Positions 14,823 to 22,925 of a stretch of 33,309 nucleotides of DNA are shown here, piece by piece. Below the pieces are notes generated by a model. It was not told the DNA's origin. It made no database searches and saw only the letters and a program-made list of their open reading frames with translations. Position 1 is the first letter of the stretch, and the number at the start of each line of letters is the position of its first letter. The DNA is taken from positions 1 to 33,309 of the forward strand of contig CAZGQD010000014.1 of the NCBI GenBank assembly GCA_964527395.1, given 5' to 3'. The position numbers were made by a program, and so were the translations under genes. This DNA comes from GCA-2688265 sp964527395 (GTDB taxonomy: Archaea > Nanobdellota > Nanobdellia > Woesearchaeales > GW2011-AR9).

Positions 14823-15920
14823 TCACTCACTCATCTCAAAGTAAATATCCTTGAAAGTCACAAGTAAAGCAATCACCACAGGTCCCAAAAAAAGCCCAAT
14901 GATTCCAAACAACTCAAGACCACCCAAAACACCCAAGAGTATAGAAAACGAACTCAACTTAATTTTGTCACCAATCATCTTTGGCTTCAGAACGTTATCG
15001 ATATACCCTAACACAACAAAACCAAACACCACCATAACTATCCCTTTCACATAACTACCAGTCAAAAACAAAATTAAAGCAGCAGGGAGCCATATGATTG
15101 TAGGCCCAACAGCAGGAATGAAAGACAAAACAACCATTACCATTCCCCAAAACAAAGCAAGCGGGATTCCTAATATAAAAAATACTAAAGCTCCAAGCGC
15201 ACCTTGCATTAAAGCAGTAACAACGCTACCTTTGACTACAGCATCTATTGTAGATTTGAATCTATTCACCAATTTAACTTTATAACTAGCTTTTAAAGGC
15301 AAAGCCCTAACAAAAGTGTTCTTAAGTGATCCACCATTCTCCAACAAATAAAACACAGTAAAGATTACAATAATGAGCGAAACCAAAAATGAAAGAGCAA
15401 AGCTAAACAAATCAGTCACACTATTCATTAGTGGAGCAGCAACTTTTTGTGCAGCCACTTGAAACTTACCTTTAAAACTCGCACTATTCAAGAAATTAGA
15501 CAATTTAAACAAAGCTTGACATTTAAGAGAACCAACCTCTCCTCCACCTTTTCTAAACTCACCAGCCCCCCTTTCAACAGCAGCTCCAGGACAATGCTCT
15601 TCAAAACTAACATCTACGTATCTGTCATATTCAACATAAAGTGAACTAGCTTGGTTTGCTATTGGTACAATAAGTAATCCAGAAATCAGCAATAAAATTA
15701 AAACTGATCCAACGCTAAGCGCTCCTTCAACAAGTACTTGTTTTTTAAGCCTCTTTTTGAGCCAGTTTGATACTGGAAACAGAAAATAAGCAATCAGCCC
15801 CCCTATTGCTAGTGCAGCCAGATATGACTTTAACATATAAACAGTCAAAACCAATAACACTAAGAACATTCCAATAAAGAACCATTTCTTTTGCTCACTC
15901 TTAATTACCACAATAAACAC
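14823..15920 (-). CDS. AI-2E family transporter (PerM/YdiK-like permease)
   Basis: A 365-residue membrane protein with about eight hydrophobic helices arranged as in the AI-2E family: paired N-terminal helices (WFFIGMFLVLLVLTVYMLKS, AIGGLIAYFLFPVSNWL), a central soluble part, then ALPLKASYKVKLVNRFKSTIDAVVKG in pieces, GIPLALFWGMVMVVLSFIP with AVGPTIIWLPAAL, and the C-terminal GVLGGLELFGIIGLFLGPV. The family exports signalling molecules or ions (some members are Na+/H+ antiporters); the substrate here is unknown. The start appears to be GTG at 15920, as no ATG fits the TTTATATG promoter element about 25 bp upstream. Confidence 0.9.
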   Translation of the reverse strand: MFIVVIKSEQKKWFFIGMFLVLLVLTVYMLKSYLAALAIGGLIAYFLFPVSNWLKKRLKKQVLVEGALSVGSVLILLLISGLLIVPIANQASSLYVEYDRYVDVSFEEHCPGAAVERGAGEFRKGGGEVGSLKCQALFKLSNFLNSASFKGKFQVAAQKVAAPLMNSVTDLFSFALSFLVSLIIVIFTVFYLLENGGSLKNTFVRALPLKASYKVKLVNRFKSTIDAVVKGSVVTALMQGALGALVFFILGIPLALFWGMVMVVLSFIPAVGPTIIWLPAALILFLTGSYVKGIVMVVFGFVVLGYIDNVLKPKMIGDKIKLSSFSILLGVLGGLELFGIIGLFLGPVVIALLVTFKDIYFEMSE

Positions 15921-15955
15921 AAGAAAAGCAAAACCAACATATAAACATTACGTAT

Positions 15956-16819
15956 TCAACTCTCAACAACGACTTCTTTTTTCTTTTCCTTAGATGTCAA
16001 TTGAACATAATTGTCTTTAGAAACAACACTTCTTCCCAGCTCTTCCTCTAATTCAAGTCTCGCATTTTTAGCAATCTGTCCTCCACGGTTGGCAGACTCT
16101 TTACATTCATTAAAACCATGTGAATCACGAACTTTAGTAATATCAGTAGAGGCTTTTTCACCAAACATAGAGAATATCAATTCCCAATCAGTCATGCTAT
16201 CACGTAAGTTCTGATTCTTCTTATGCAAACCCTTAAATTCCTTATACTCACTAACAGTCTTTCCAAAACTGGCTTTACTAATTTCATCAGTCAAAATAGC
16301 AAAGTCTCTACCTTCAAAAATACCGCGCTCCTTCCACTCACCCGTCAAATCTTGACGAATTGCAATCCCACGTAATCTCTTCTCAACCCAAGCCTCTGAG
16401 TAACCTTTAGCTAAATAGTATTTTCGAACACGATTCTGAGCAAGTTCCGGGTTCTCAATTTCCTGGATACGCTCATATCCTACTTTAGCAAGCCACAATT
16501 TAAACGGTTCAGCTTTCTTAGAAGGGATAGATTGTATGATTCGAAGTATATTTTTGGTGTTTGCACAGTCAGTTTCACGCATTTTTCCATCTTGGGCTTT
16601 GAGTTTCAACTGTCGACAGATTGTCGACAGTTCAATTCCACTAGATTCATATTCACGTTGTTTTAACCTATACCAATAATCTCTTGGTTTTTCAGATTCA
16701 GTCAACACAGCTACAACATCCACTACACTAAAGTACCATTCTCCTTCATGCATAGTTCTACGTACTTCACGATCTTCAAACATAATCAAACCTTTTTCTT
16801 CATTCTTTTTTTCTACCAT
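15956..16819 (-). CDS. BRO-N / DinD-like protein, paralogue 2
   Basis: A 287-residue homologue of the protein at 2019-2900. The BRO-N domain (LIMFEDREVRRTMHEGEWYF, FSVVDVVAVLTESEKPRDYW) has the other common variant of the middle region (LKQREYESSGIELSTICRQL), followed by the near-identical block around PSKKAEPFKLWLAKVGYERI and the DinD-like C-terminus ending VVSKDNYVQL. The frame extends to 16918, but the ATG at 16819 gives the aligned start MVEKKN. It has the shared CACTGGACA/CTTATAA promoter 30 bp upstream and also a GAGGAG just before the ATG. The DNA of the conserved block differs at many synonymous positions from paralogue 1, so this is an old duplication or independent acquisition. Confidence 0.9.
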   Translation of the reverse strand: MVEKKNEEKGLIMFEDREVRRTMHEGEWYFSVVDVVAVLTESEKPRDYWYRLKQREYESSGIELSTICRQLKLKAQDGKMRETDCANTKNILRIIQSIPSKKAEPFKLWLAKVGYERIQEIENPELAQNRVRKYYLAKGYSEAWVEKRLRGIAIRQDLTGEWKERGIFEGRDFAILTDEISKASFGKTVSEYKEFKGLHKKNQNLRDSMTDWELIFSMFGEKASTDITKVRDSHGFNECKESANRGGQIAKNARLELEEELGRSVVSKDNYVQLTSKEKKKEVVVES

Positions 16820-16842
16820 AAACTCCTCACAGACTTTTCCCT

Positions 16843-16879
16843 TTATAAGCGCTACCCGCACTTGTCCAGTGTCCAGTGG
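16843..16879 (-). promoter_or_regulatory. Promoter with tandem TGTCCAG repeats and CTTATAA (site 2)
   Basis: On the reverse strand CACTGGACA (16871-16863) is followed after exactly 13 bp by CTTATAA (16849-16843) and, 30 bp from that box's start, the ATG at 16819. A second copy of the 9-mer overlaps it (16878-16870), making a 7-bp tandem repeat, and a one-mismatch copy lies at 16926-16935. The flank CCGCAC next to the 9-mer is shared with site 3. Confidence 0.65.
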
Positions 16880-16961
16880 CCCATCACTCAAGCACAAAAA
16901 CCCAAATTCCAAACACAAAAAAGCTTGTCTAGTGGGATCAGAAGAAATAAACTATTCAATC

Positions 16962-18341
16962 TCAGACACTAGCACGAACAGAATCATAGAATTCTAGGGC
17001 TTCTTTTCCTTTTTCTGAAAGTGAGTATACATAGTAGTATGATTCTCTTCTTCTATACAGGAATCCTTGTCTTAATAATTTAAGGAATCCTTGTGTTGAA
17101 GTAATTCTTGCAACCATTAATTCATCTGCTGCTTTTTTTACAGTATTATCTCCATTAGAAACAGCATAAAGGTATTCAAAATATCTACTCTTACGTGCCT
17201 TCAAGAAATTTCTATAAAGTCTTATTTTGCGTTTTGAATGGGTTATTAAGCCTAATTCAACAATTTTTCGGATATTTTTACGATGCGTAATATAAACATT
17301 CCAACACCCTTCTCCTCCACCTCTATTATCATGGAAGTATTTATTAATCGAGATTCCTAAAACCTCACAAAGAGACTTAAAATATTTCATATTTTGCAAA
17401 GATTCTGTTGTAAATGAGATTACATCTGTTTTAGAACTAGAGACACCTAAATCTCCTCGAGATAATCCTCTGAAAAAGTCTTCTGCAAATACTTCAGATT
17501 CTAATGCTCTTTCTTGACAATATTTTGCCAGATAATAAAATGTTTCAGCAAGACTAGAATTATAGATATTGATTATACAGACTCCACAAAAGTCATTTGT
17601 TTTCTCATTTTGATAAATTTCTAGTTTTTCAGGCAAAAAACCAACATTTAACCAATAATTTTTCACTTTTTTAACATTTTTTTGGTCATTTTTAGGGTAA
17701 AGTATTTGAACAGACCAAGCACTTCTCTTAATCCCTAAAAGTACTTCGCAAGCAGAAACAAACCACTCAATTTGCTCTTTATCTGCATTTGAAAAAGAGA
17801 ATCTATCTCTATGTTTTCCTAATTTTCTTGCCTTAAGCCCCTCACAAAAGAATGCCCCTACTACTTCAAATATACTAAACCCATTTCTAATAATACTGAT
17901 TTCCTTAGGCACTTTAATGAGTTTATTACCTTTTGAATAAATCCATACAAATAAGAATCCTTTATAATCAAATAAAAATAAAGGTTTATCTGTGATTGTA
18001 TGGGTTGGAAGTAATTGTTTCAAATCAATAACATTATATCTCATAATTGAATTATCTTCTTTTTTAGTATTTTTAGAAAGGAGTATGAAGTTGTGATCTG
18101 TTTTAGGTGATAGTAGAGAGCCAATTTCATAAGGTACTGTAAAACCTAACATAAATCTTCCTTGTCCTGTTTTTAATTTCCTAATCTTTGTAGGAAACAT
18201 TTTATCTTTGATCTCAAGTAAAAATGCTTCATCTGCATTAATGTCCAATTTTTCAATTTCTCTCTTCTTAATAGTAGAAAAATAGGCATTTTGGACATTT
18301 TTCCCTTTATTTATCAAGTAAAGTCTAGCTAAAAATTTCAT
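16962..18341 (-). CDS. Stand-alone LAGLIDADG-like protein with C-terminal winged helix
   Basis: The 459-residue protein has two LAGLIDADG-like helices: IFEVVGAFFCEGLKA (about 157-171, acidic Glu167) and AEDFFRGLSRGDLGV (about 286-300, acidic Asp297). Each is followed by the strand-rich region expected of a homing-endonuclease half (FSFSNADKEQIEWF and VISFTTESLQNMKYFKSLCE). The first 60 residues look AbrB-like or strand-rich, and about 390-459 form a winged-helix-like domain (AADELMVARITSTQGFLKLL, ending in a YSLSEKG wing). It is not inside an intein or intron, so it may be a homing enzyme or a domesticated regulator of the WhiA type. Its promoter has the same 9-mer as both DinD-like genes. 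It is divergent from aIF5B. Confidence 0.75.
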   Translation of the reverse strand: MKFLARLYLINKGKNVQNAYFSTIKKREIEKLDINADEAFLLEIKDKMFPTKIRKLKTGQGRFMLGFTVPYEIGSLLSPKTDHNFILLSKNTKKEDNSIMRYNVIDLKQLLPTHTITDKPLFLFDYKGFLFVWIYSKGNKLIKVPKEISIIRNGFSIFEVVGAFFCEGLKARKLGKHRDRFSFSNADKEQIEWFVSACEVLLGIKRSAWSVQILYPKNDQKNVKKVKNYWLNVGFLPEKLEIYQNEKTNDFCGVCIINIYNSSLAETFYYLAKYCQERALESEVFAEDFFRGLSRGDLGVSSSKTDVISFTTESLQNMKYFKSLCEVLGISINKYFHDNRGGGEGCWNVYITHRKNIRKIVELGLITHSKRKIRLYRNFLKARKSRYFEYLYAVSNGDNTVKKAADELMVARITSTQGFLKLLRQGFLYRRRESYYYVYSLSEKGKEALEFYDSVRASV

Positions 18342-18363
18342 AAAATATTTAGAAAAACTATGC

Positions 18364-18392
18364 TTATAAGTCTTGTCCGCACCTGTCCAGTG
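18364..18392 (-). promoter_or_regulatory. Promoter with CACTGGACA - 13 bp - CTTATAA (site 3)
   Basis: On the reverse strand CACTGGACA (18392-18384), 13 bp, CTTATAA (18370-18364), then the ATG 29 bp from the start of the box. It reproduces the spacing of the two DinD-like gene promoters exactly. The divergent aIF5B gene has its own TTTAAAAAG box further right, so the 9-mer could also touch aIF5B expression. Confidence 0.65.
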
Positions 18393-18467
18393 GGGAGTGG
18401 CTAGAAAGCTAGTTTCTTGGTTTTCTTCTAGGATAGCTTTAAAAAGAAAAGCAAATAAAAATTAAAA

Positions 18468-20261
18468 ATGGTATTAAGAAAGCTTGTAATTGTTTTGGTC
18501 GGCCACGTAGACCATGGAAAGACCTCTTTACTAGACAAAATTAGAAGAACTACTGTTGCAGCAGGTGAGGCAGGTGCAATTACTCAAGCTATCGGAGTAT
18601 CTATTATCCCTATCAAAATAATCGAAAAAGTTTGCGGACCACTTTTGAACCACATGAAAGGTAAACTGACAATCCCAGGTTTTCTAACTATCGATACTCC
18701 TGGCCACGCAGCTTTCACTTCCTTAAGAAAAAGAGGAGGTTCTCTAGCAGACATCGCAATTCTGGTAGTAGATATCAACGAGGGTTTCAAACCTCAAACT
18801 ATTGAATCAATTGAAATTCTAAAAGCCAACAAGGTCCCTTTTGTAGTTGCCGCAAACAAAGTTGACTTAATTCACGGTTGGAAATACAACAAAGACAAAA
18901 ACCTAATCCAAAACATAACAGATTTAGATTACCAATACCAAGGAGAGTTCGAAAAAAAGCTCTATGAATTAGTTGGCCAATTCAACGAACATGCTCTACA
19001 AGCAGAAAGGTTCGATCGGGTCCAAGATTACACAAAACAAGTAGCAATCGTACCTTTATCAGCCCACAGCGGACAAGGTATTCCTGAATTACTAATGGTT
19101 ATGACTGGTCTTGCTCAAAAATTCTTCGAACAAAAGTTAGAGATCACAACAGACTCTTACGCAAAAGGCACAATTTTAGAAGTTAAAGAAGAAAAAGGTC
19201 TAGGAACCACTATCGACACAATAATCTACGATGGAACAATCAAAGTCAACGACACCCTAATCATCGGAAACCAAAACGCCCCAATTATCACTAAAGTTAG
19301 AGCCTTACTAGAACCAAAGGAATTAAGCGATTTAAGAGACAAAAAATCCAAATTCAAACAATGTAAAGAACTAGTAGCTGCAACTGGTGTAAAGATCGCA
19401 GCACCAAATTTAGATAACGCTCAAAGTGGTATGCCTATTAGGGCAATCACTAAACCAACAAAAGCTCAAGAAGAACAACTAACAACTCAAGTTACAGAAG
19501 AGTTGGAAGAAGTTCTAATAGAAATCGACGACCAAAGTCAGGGCGTTATGATCAAAGCTGAAACATTAGGCGGTTTAGAAGCTATGAAATCCATGCTAGA
19601 AGAAAAACAAATTCCAATAGCAAGCGCAGGTCTAGGTAACATCAGTAAACGTGACCTCTCAACCTTAGAATCCTTAAAAGAAAAAGACGAATTCACAGGT
19701 GTCCTTCTAGGTTTCAACATAAGTCTTCCAGACGACCTCACAATCCAAGTAAAAAACAAAAACCTAAAAATAATCACAAATGATGTAATTTACCAAACTT
19801 TTGACGATTTCGAAAAATACCAAGAGAACTTAAAGCAAGAGATAGAAAAGCGTGAATTAAACACTATCACAAGACCCTGTAAATTCCAGATAATGCCAGG
19901 CTACATTTTCCGTCAAAATAATCCAGCTATTTGTGGTGTAGACATTGAGATTGGTGCTATAAAAGTTGGCGATCAGATCATGAATACAGAAGGTAAACAA
20001 ATTACTAGCGTAAAAAGCATGAAAGAAAAGAAAGACTCTGTAAATGTGGCTCAAAAAGGCATGCAAGTGGCAATGGCAATGCCAAACATCACTATTGGTA
20101 GACAATTAAACGAAGGCGATTATCTTTACACAGACATCCCTGAAGATGATTACAACAAACTAAAAAATCTAAAAAAGCATTTAACTAAAGAAGAAATCAA
20201 CTTAATTAAAGAGATTGCAAACATAAAAAGAGAAGAAAACCCGGTTTGGGGCGTTCAGTAA
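18468..20261 (+). CDS. infB: Translation initiation factor aIF5B (IF2-like GTPase)
   Basis: The 597-residue factor promotes ribosomal subunit joining with GTP. Visible motifs: G1 GHVDHGKT (12-19), G3 DTPGHAAF (about 76), G4 ANKVDL (about 130), G5 SAHSGQG, then domain II, domain III (GVMIKAETLGGLEAMKSM) and C-terminal domain IV (RPCKFQIMPGYIFRQ, GMQVAMAMPNITIGRQ, EGDYLYTDIPE). Length fits archaeal aIF5B without the eukaryotic N-terminal extension. Some archaeal homologues carry an intein at the P-loop; none is present here. A TTTAAAAAG box begins 30 bp before the ATG, implying a leaderless message. Confidence 0.97.
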   Translation: MVLRKLVIVLVGHVDHGKTSLLDKIRRTTVAAGEAGAITQAIGVSIIPIKIIEKVCGPLLNHMKGKLTIPGFLTIDTPGHAAFTSLRKRGGSLADIAILVVDINEGFKPQTIESIEILKANKVPFVVAANKVDLIHGWKYNKDKNLIQNITDLDYQYQGEFEKKLYELVGQFNEHALQAERFDRVQDYTKQVAIVPLSAHSGQGIPELLMVMTGLAQKFFEQKLEITTDSYAKGTILEVKEEKGLGTTIDTIIYDGTIKVNDTLIIGNQNAPIITKVRALLEPKELSDLRDKKSKFKQCKELVAATGVKIAAPNLDNAQSGMPIRAITKPTKAQEEQLTTQVTEELEEVLIEIDDQSQGVMIKAETLGGLEAMKSMLEEKQIPIASAGLGNISKRDLSTLESLKEKDEFTGVLLGFNISLPDDLTIQVKNKNLKIITNDVIYQTFDDFEKYQENLKQEIEKRELNTITRPCKFQIMPGYIFRQNNPAICGVDIEIGAIKVGDQIMNTEGKQITSVKSMKEKKDSVNVAQKGMQVAMAMPNITIGRQLNEGDYLYTDIPEDDYNKLKNLKKHLTKEEINLIKEIANIKREENPVWGVQ

Positions 20262-20308
20262 ACCTCCTTTTTCTAAAAACAACTAAATTTATTCTAAATT
20301 ACTTTCAA

Positions 20309-21217
20309 TCAAAAAACATGCAAATCTTCTTTCAGATTCTTCTCAACCAAAAAGAAAACCCTTTTACGGATAATTCTCAATTGTTCTTCACTCAAATCTC
20401 TCATATAGAAAGGAAATTTAGATGCTTTAACAGGCCCATCAGCAGATCTTTGAATTCCATCTGCAATCAAAGTAGCCATGTAACCTCCATAAGAGATATA
20501 CTGGTCTTGACCTGACCATCTGTTACTAATAGTTCTATATTTGTTTTCGTTTTTCACATCAAAAGCTGTAGACCGTCCTTTAGCAATTTTGTGAGTAAAA
20601 AGAGGTACATGTTCATTAAACCAAACTCTCTTAAAAGTCCTATCATTTTTCACATGCCAAAGAACTCTAGCACAAAACTTAGCATCGCTAGGGTCAAAAT
20701 AAACTACTAAAGGATCAATTCTTCCTCTTACTATTTCGTAAGCATGCTCTGGTTTAGGCAATTTAAACATAAAGTTCTCTTTTTTTTTGGCCCCTTTAGA
20801 AATTTTCTTATACATTTGTACAAGCCTAATACTAAGAGCAGAAAATGAATTATACTTGACATTCATATAAATTCTAAAATTGCAAGTATCTGTCCGTGCA
20901 TCACTTGCCTTTACATTTCTTTCATTCCAACTAACAAATTTGTTCCACGGCCCCATATTTTCATGATGAAATCCAAGTCTCAGTACAGACTCAAATGCTT
21001 GCTGCAGCCCCAAATGAACTACTGTGATTAGTTCATCAGCAATTTGATTCCTACTATGTCCATTATAATAATGATAAATTGCATTAGAAAGCCTTTTCAT
21101 ATTTTGATCACCACTCAAAGGAATCCAATACTTATAATTTTTAACCAAATGATCAAACAACAATTCTAAATCATGCTCAATTTGCGCAAACAATTGGTGT
21201 AACAAAAAACTCTCCAT
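20309..21217 (-). CDS. Hypothetical protein, 302 residues (remote HopA1-like pattern)
   Basis: No signal or membrane segment. The C-terminal half has the order RIDPLVVYFDPSDAKF, then VPLFTHKIAKGRSTAFD, ISYGGYMATLIADGI. This order (an R-x-D-x-hydrophobic-V-Y strand, a P-x-F/M-T loop, a glycine/alanine turn and an S-x-G-x-x-x-x-x-L-x-A-x-x-I helix) recalls the HopA1-like fold found in type III effectors and in some peptide-modifying lyase pairs. I rate this a weak pattern match from memory. The N-terminal half is helical (FAQIEHDLELLFDHLVKNY). The gene is convergent with aIF5B and has a TTTAATATA box 30 bp upstream of its ATG. Confidence 0.7.
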   Translation of the reverse strand: MESFLLHQLFAQIEHDLELLFDHLVKNYKYWIPLSGDQNMKRLSNAIYHYYNGHSRNQIADELITVVHLGLQQAFESVLRLGFHHENMGPWNKFVSWNERNVKASDARTDTCNFRIYMNVKYNSFSALSIRLVQMYKKISKGAKKKENFMFKLPKPEHAYEIVRGRIDPLVVYFDPSDAKFCARVLWHVKNDRTFKRVWFNEHVPLFTHKIAKGRSTAFDVKNENKYRTISNRWSGQDQYISYGGYMATLIADGIQRSADGPVKASKFPFYMRDLSEEQLRIIRKRVFFLVEKNLKEDLHVF

Positions 21218-21251
21218 AAAAAAAACAAAGAAAATAACTATATTAAATTAC

Positions 21252-21878
21252 CTAAATAACTCCATACCAAAGCAAAATAAGCGCATCTGCTGCATGAAGC
21301 AAAGTCTCTCCATCTCCAACAACTCTAACACACATTCCATCAAATTCAACTCTACCGCTACTCCCAGCTTCAAGAACAAATTCAATTACAGGAACTCCCA
21401 ATGCATTGTCAGCACAAGACACAATTTCACGACCAACACAAGCTTCATCTTCAGAACTACAAACTCCAACAGGTCTACGTAAAACTCCTTTCACCAAATT
21501 AAAGTTCACTTCAGATAAAGCAAGAGTATAGTACTTATTCCGAACAAGTGGATCAATAGAAATATACACATCAGTATAATCATCAAACTCCAAATCTAAA
21601 GTCCCACTAAACTTAACATCAACCAAATCACGTGCTCCATAATGAAGTGGCACTTGCAAGATAGTATTTCTGTCTTCAAAATAAACTGCTGTCCACCAAA
21701 GTCCATCATCTAAAATAAAGTCAAACCCATTATAAGAGTAAGACACTGTTTCATTAGAATAATCATCAGAACCAGACTCCAAAGCCCCATCTGAATCCAA
21801 ACCAATATCAGAACAAGAAACTAAAAAAACAAAAGAAAATAATACTAAACCAAGCACCAAACCCCTAACAGATTTCAA
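21252..21878 (-). CDS. Lipoprotein paralogue of the following gene, unknown function
   Basis: A 208-residue protein with signal peptide and lipobox (VFLVSCSD), then an acidic linker and a 150-residue domain: GFDFILDDGLWWTAVYFEDR, VPLHYGARDLVDV, SIDPLVRNKYYTLALSEVNF, ACVGREIVSC and RVEFDGMCVRVVGDGETLLH with HAADALILLWYGV. The domain matches the membrane-anchored protein at 21885-22757 along its whole length, including the Cys residues. It starts 6 bp after that gene ends, so the two form one operon. Pairs of conserved Cys suggest disulfides outside the cell. No named family recognised. Confidence 0.8.
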   Translation of the reverse strand: MKSVRGLVLGLVLFSFVFLVSCSDIGLDSDGALESGSDDYSNETVSYSYNGFDFILDDGLWWTAVYFEDRNTILQVPLHYGARDLVDVKFSGTLDLEFDDYTDVYISIDPLVRNKYYTLALSEVNFNLVKGVLRRPVGVCSSEDEACVGREIVSCADNALGVPVIEFVLEAGSSGRVEFDGMCVRVVGDGETLLHAADALILLWYGVI

Positions 21879-21884
21879 GTGACC

Positions 21885-22757
21885 TTACCCCTCTACAACA
21901 TCAACAAATTCGCTAGCAACATAAGCTCCTTCAATAGGCATAATCCCATACCAGTGAAGTATCATTCTGTCAGCCGCATGTACAAGCCTTTCTTCGTTTC
22001 CAATAATCTTAACACAGCTTCCATCAAATTCAACTCGCCCATTACTTCCTTCTTCAAGAATAAGCTCAACCATAGCCTTCCCTTCAGGATTATTTGAACA
22101 ACTCATAATATCTCGCCCTACACAAGCTTCATCTTCAGCGGTACAAACAGCAATTGGTAAACGTCCAACTCCTTCAACAATGTTAAAGTTAAGTTCAGAC
22201 AATGATAATGTATAATACTTATTAACAACGCTAGGATCAATCGCAATATAAATCTCTCTTTCAGAATCAAATGAAGCATCAAGTGTTCCCAAAGTCTCAA
22301 CTTCCATAATGTCATTTGGTCCATAGTGCAAAGGAATTTTAACTATTTCAACAAGTTCTCCAGCGGCATTTGTCTTAAACAATTCTGTCCACCAAAGTCC
22401 ATCATAGAATACAAAACTAAATTCATTATAGTAATAGCCTTGATCAGAACCCAATTCACCATCAGTATTCAGTACATGCAGTTCATCTACAGATGCTACA
22501 ATAGCTCCTGTTGGTGCAAAGCCAGAGATCATATCAATCCCAAAGGTAGCAACCAAGAAGATACCTACTAATATTGCAGCAGTAATCCCAATGGTTTTGC
22601 CATCAAGCCCTTCGCCATCAATTCCAGCAGATTTAACAGCATCAGAGACAATTTCGGCACTTTCAACCTTAACATCTTCAGAAACTGCCATAGCTGCTTC
22701 CTTTTCAGCTTGAATTGCAGCTTCTCGTTCAAATTTCTTACCAATATCAATATCCAT
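21885..22757 (-). CDS. Membrane-anchored paralogue with the same extracytoplasmic domain
   Basis: A 290-residue protein: a charged helical cytoplasmic N-terminus (FEREAAIQAEKEAAMAV), one transmembrane helix (IGITAAILVGIFLVATFGID, about 72-91), then the domain shared with the next gene: FSFVFYDGLWWTELF, KIPLHYGPNDIMEV, YIAIDPSVVNKYYTLSLSE, ACVGRDIMSC, GRVEFDGSCVKIIGNEE, HAADRMILHWYGI. One copy is anchored by a helix, the other by a lipid. The duplicated domain may form a heteromeric surface complex. The ATG at 22757 (MDIDIGKK) follows an ATATATAG box about 30 bp upstream and was chosen over 22775. Confidence 0.8.
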   Translation of the reverse strand: MDIDIGKKFEREAAIQAEKEAAMAVSEDVKVESAEIVSDAVKSAGIDGEGLDGKTIGITAAILVGIFLVATFGIDMISGFAPTGAIVASVDELHVLNTDGELGSDQGYYYNEFSFVFYDGLWWTELFKTNAAGELVEIVKIPLHYGPNDIMEVETLGTLDASFDSEREIYIAIDPSVVNKYYTLSLSELNFNIVEGVGRLPIAVCTAEDEACVGRDIMSCSNNPEGKAMVELILEEGSNGRVEFDGSCVKIIGNEERLVHAADRMILHWYGIMPIEGAYVASEFVDVVEG

Positions 22758-22925
22758 ATAAGTAAAACCAAGCAAATCACCCTATATATATCTTATGGAC
22801 ACAAAAACCCAATTTTCCAAAAGCCAATAACTAAAATTTGCACTAAGTTAATACTCTTAGAATCATAAAATATACTCATCTTAATAGAAATCTATATTAA
22901 CTAAAACAACACCATAACCTTCAAG

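Noticed and set aside
15447..15644. Forward open frame of 65 codons
   Set aside because: It lies fully antisense to the AI-2E transporter gene, without its own promoter signal.
18468..20261. Intein in aIF5B
   Set aside because: The P-loop GHVDHGKT and all G motifs are contiguous; length is normal, with no splicing motifs.
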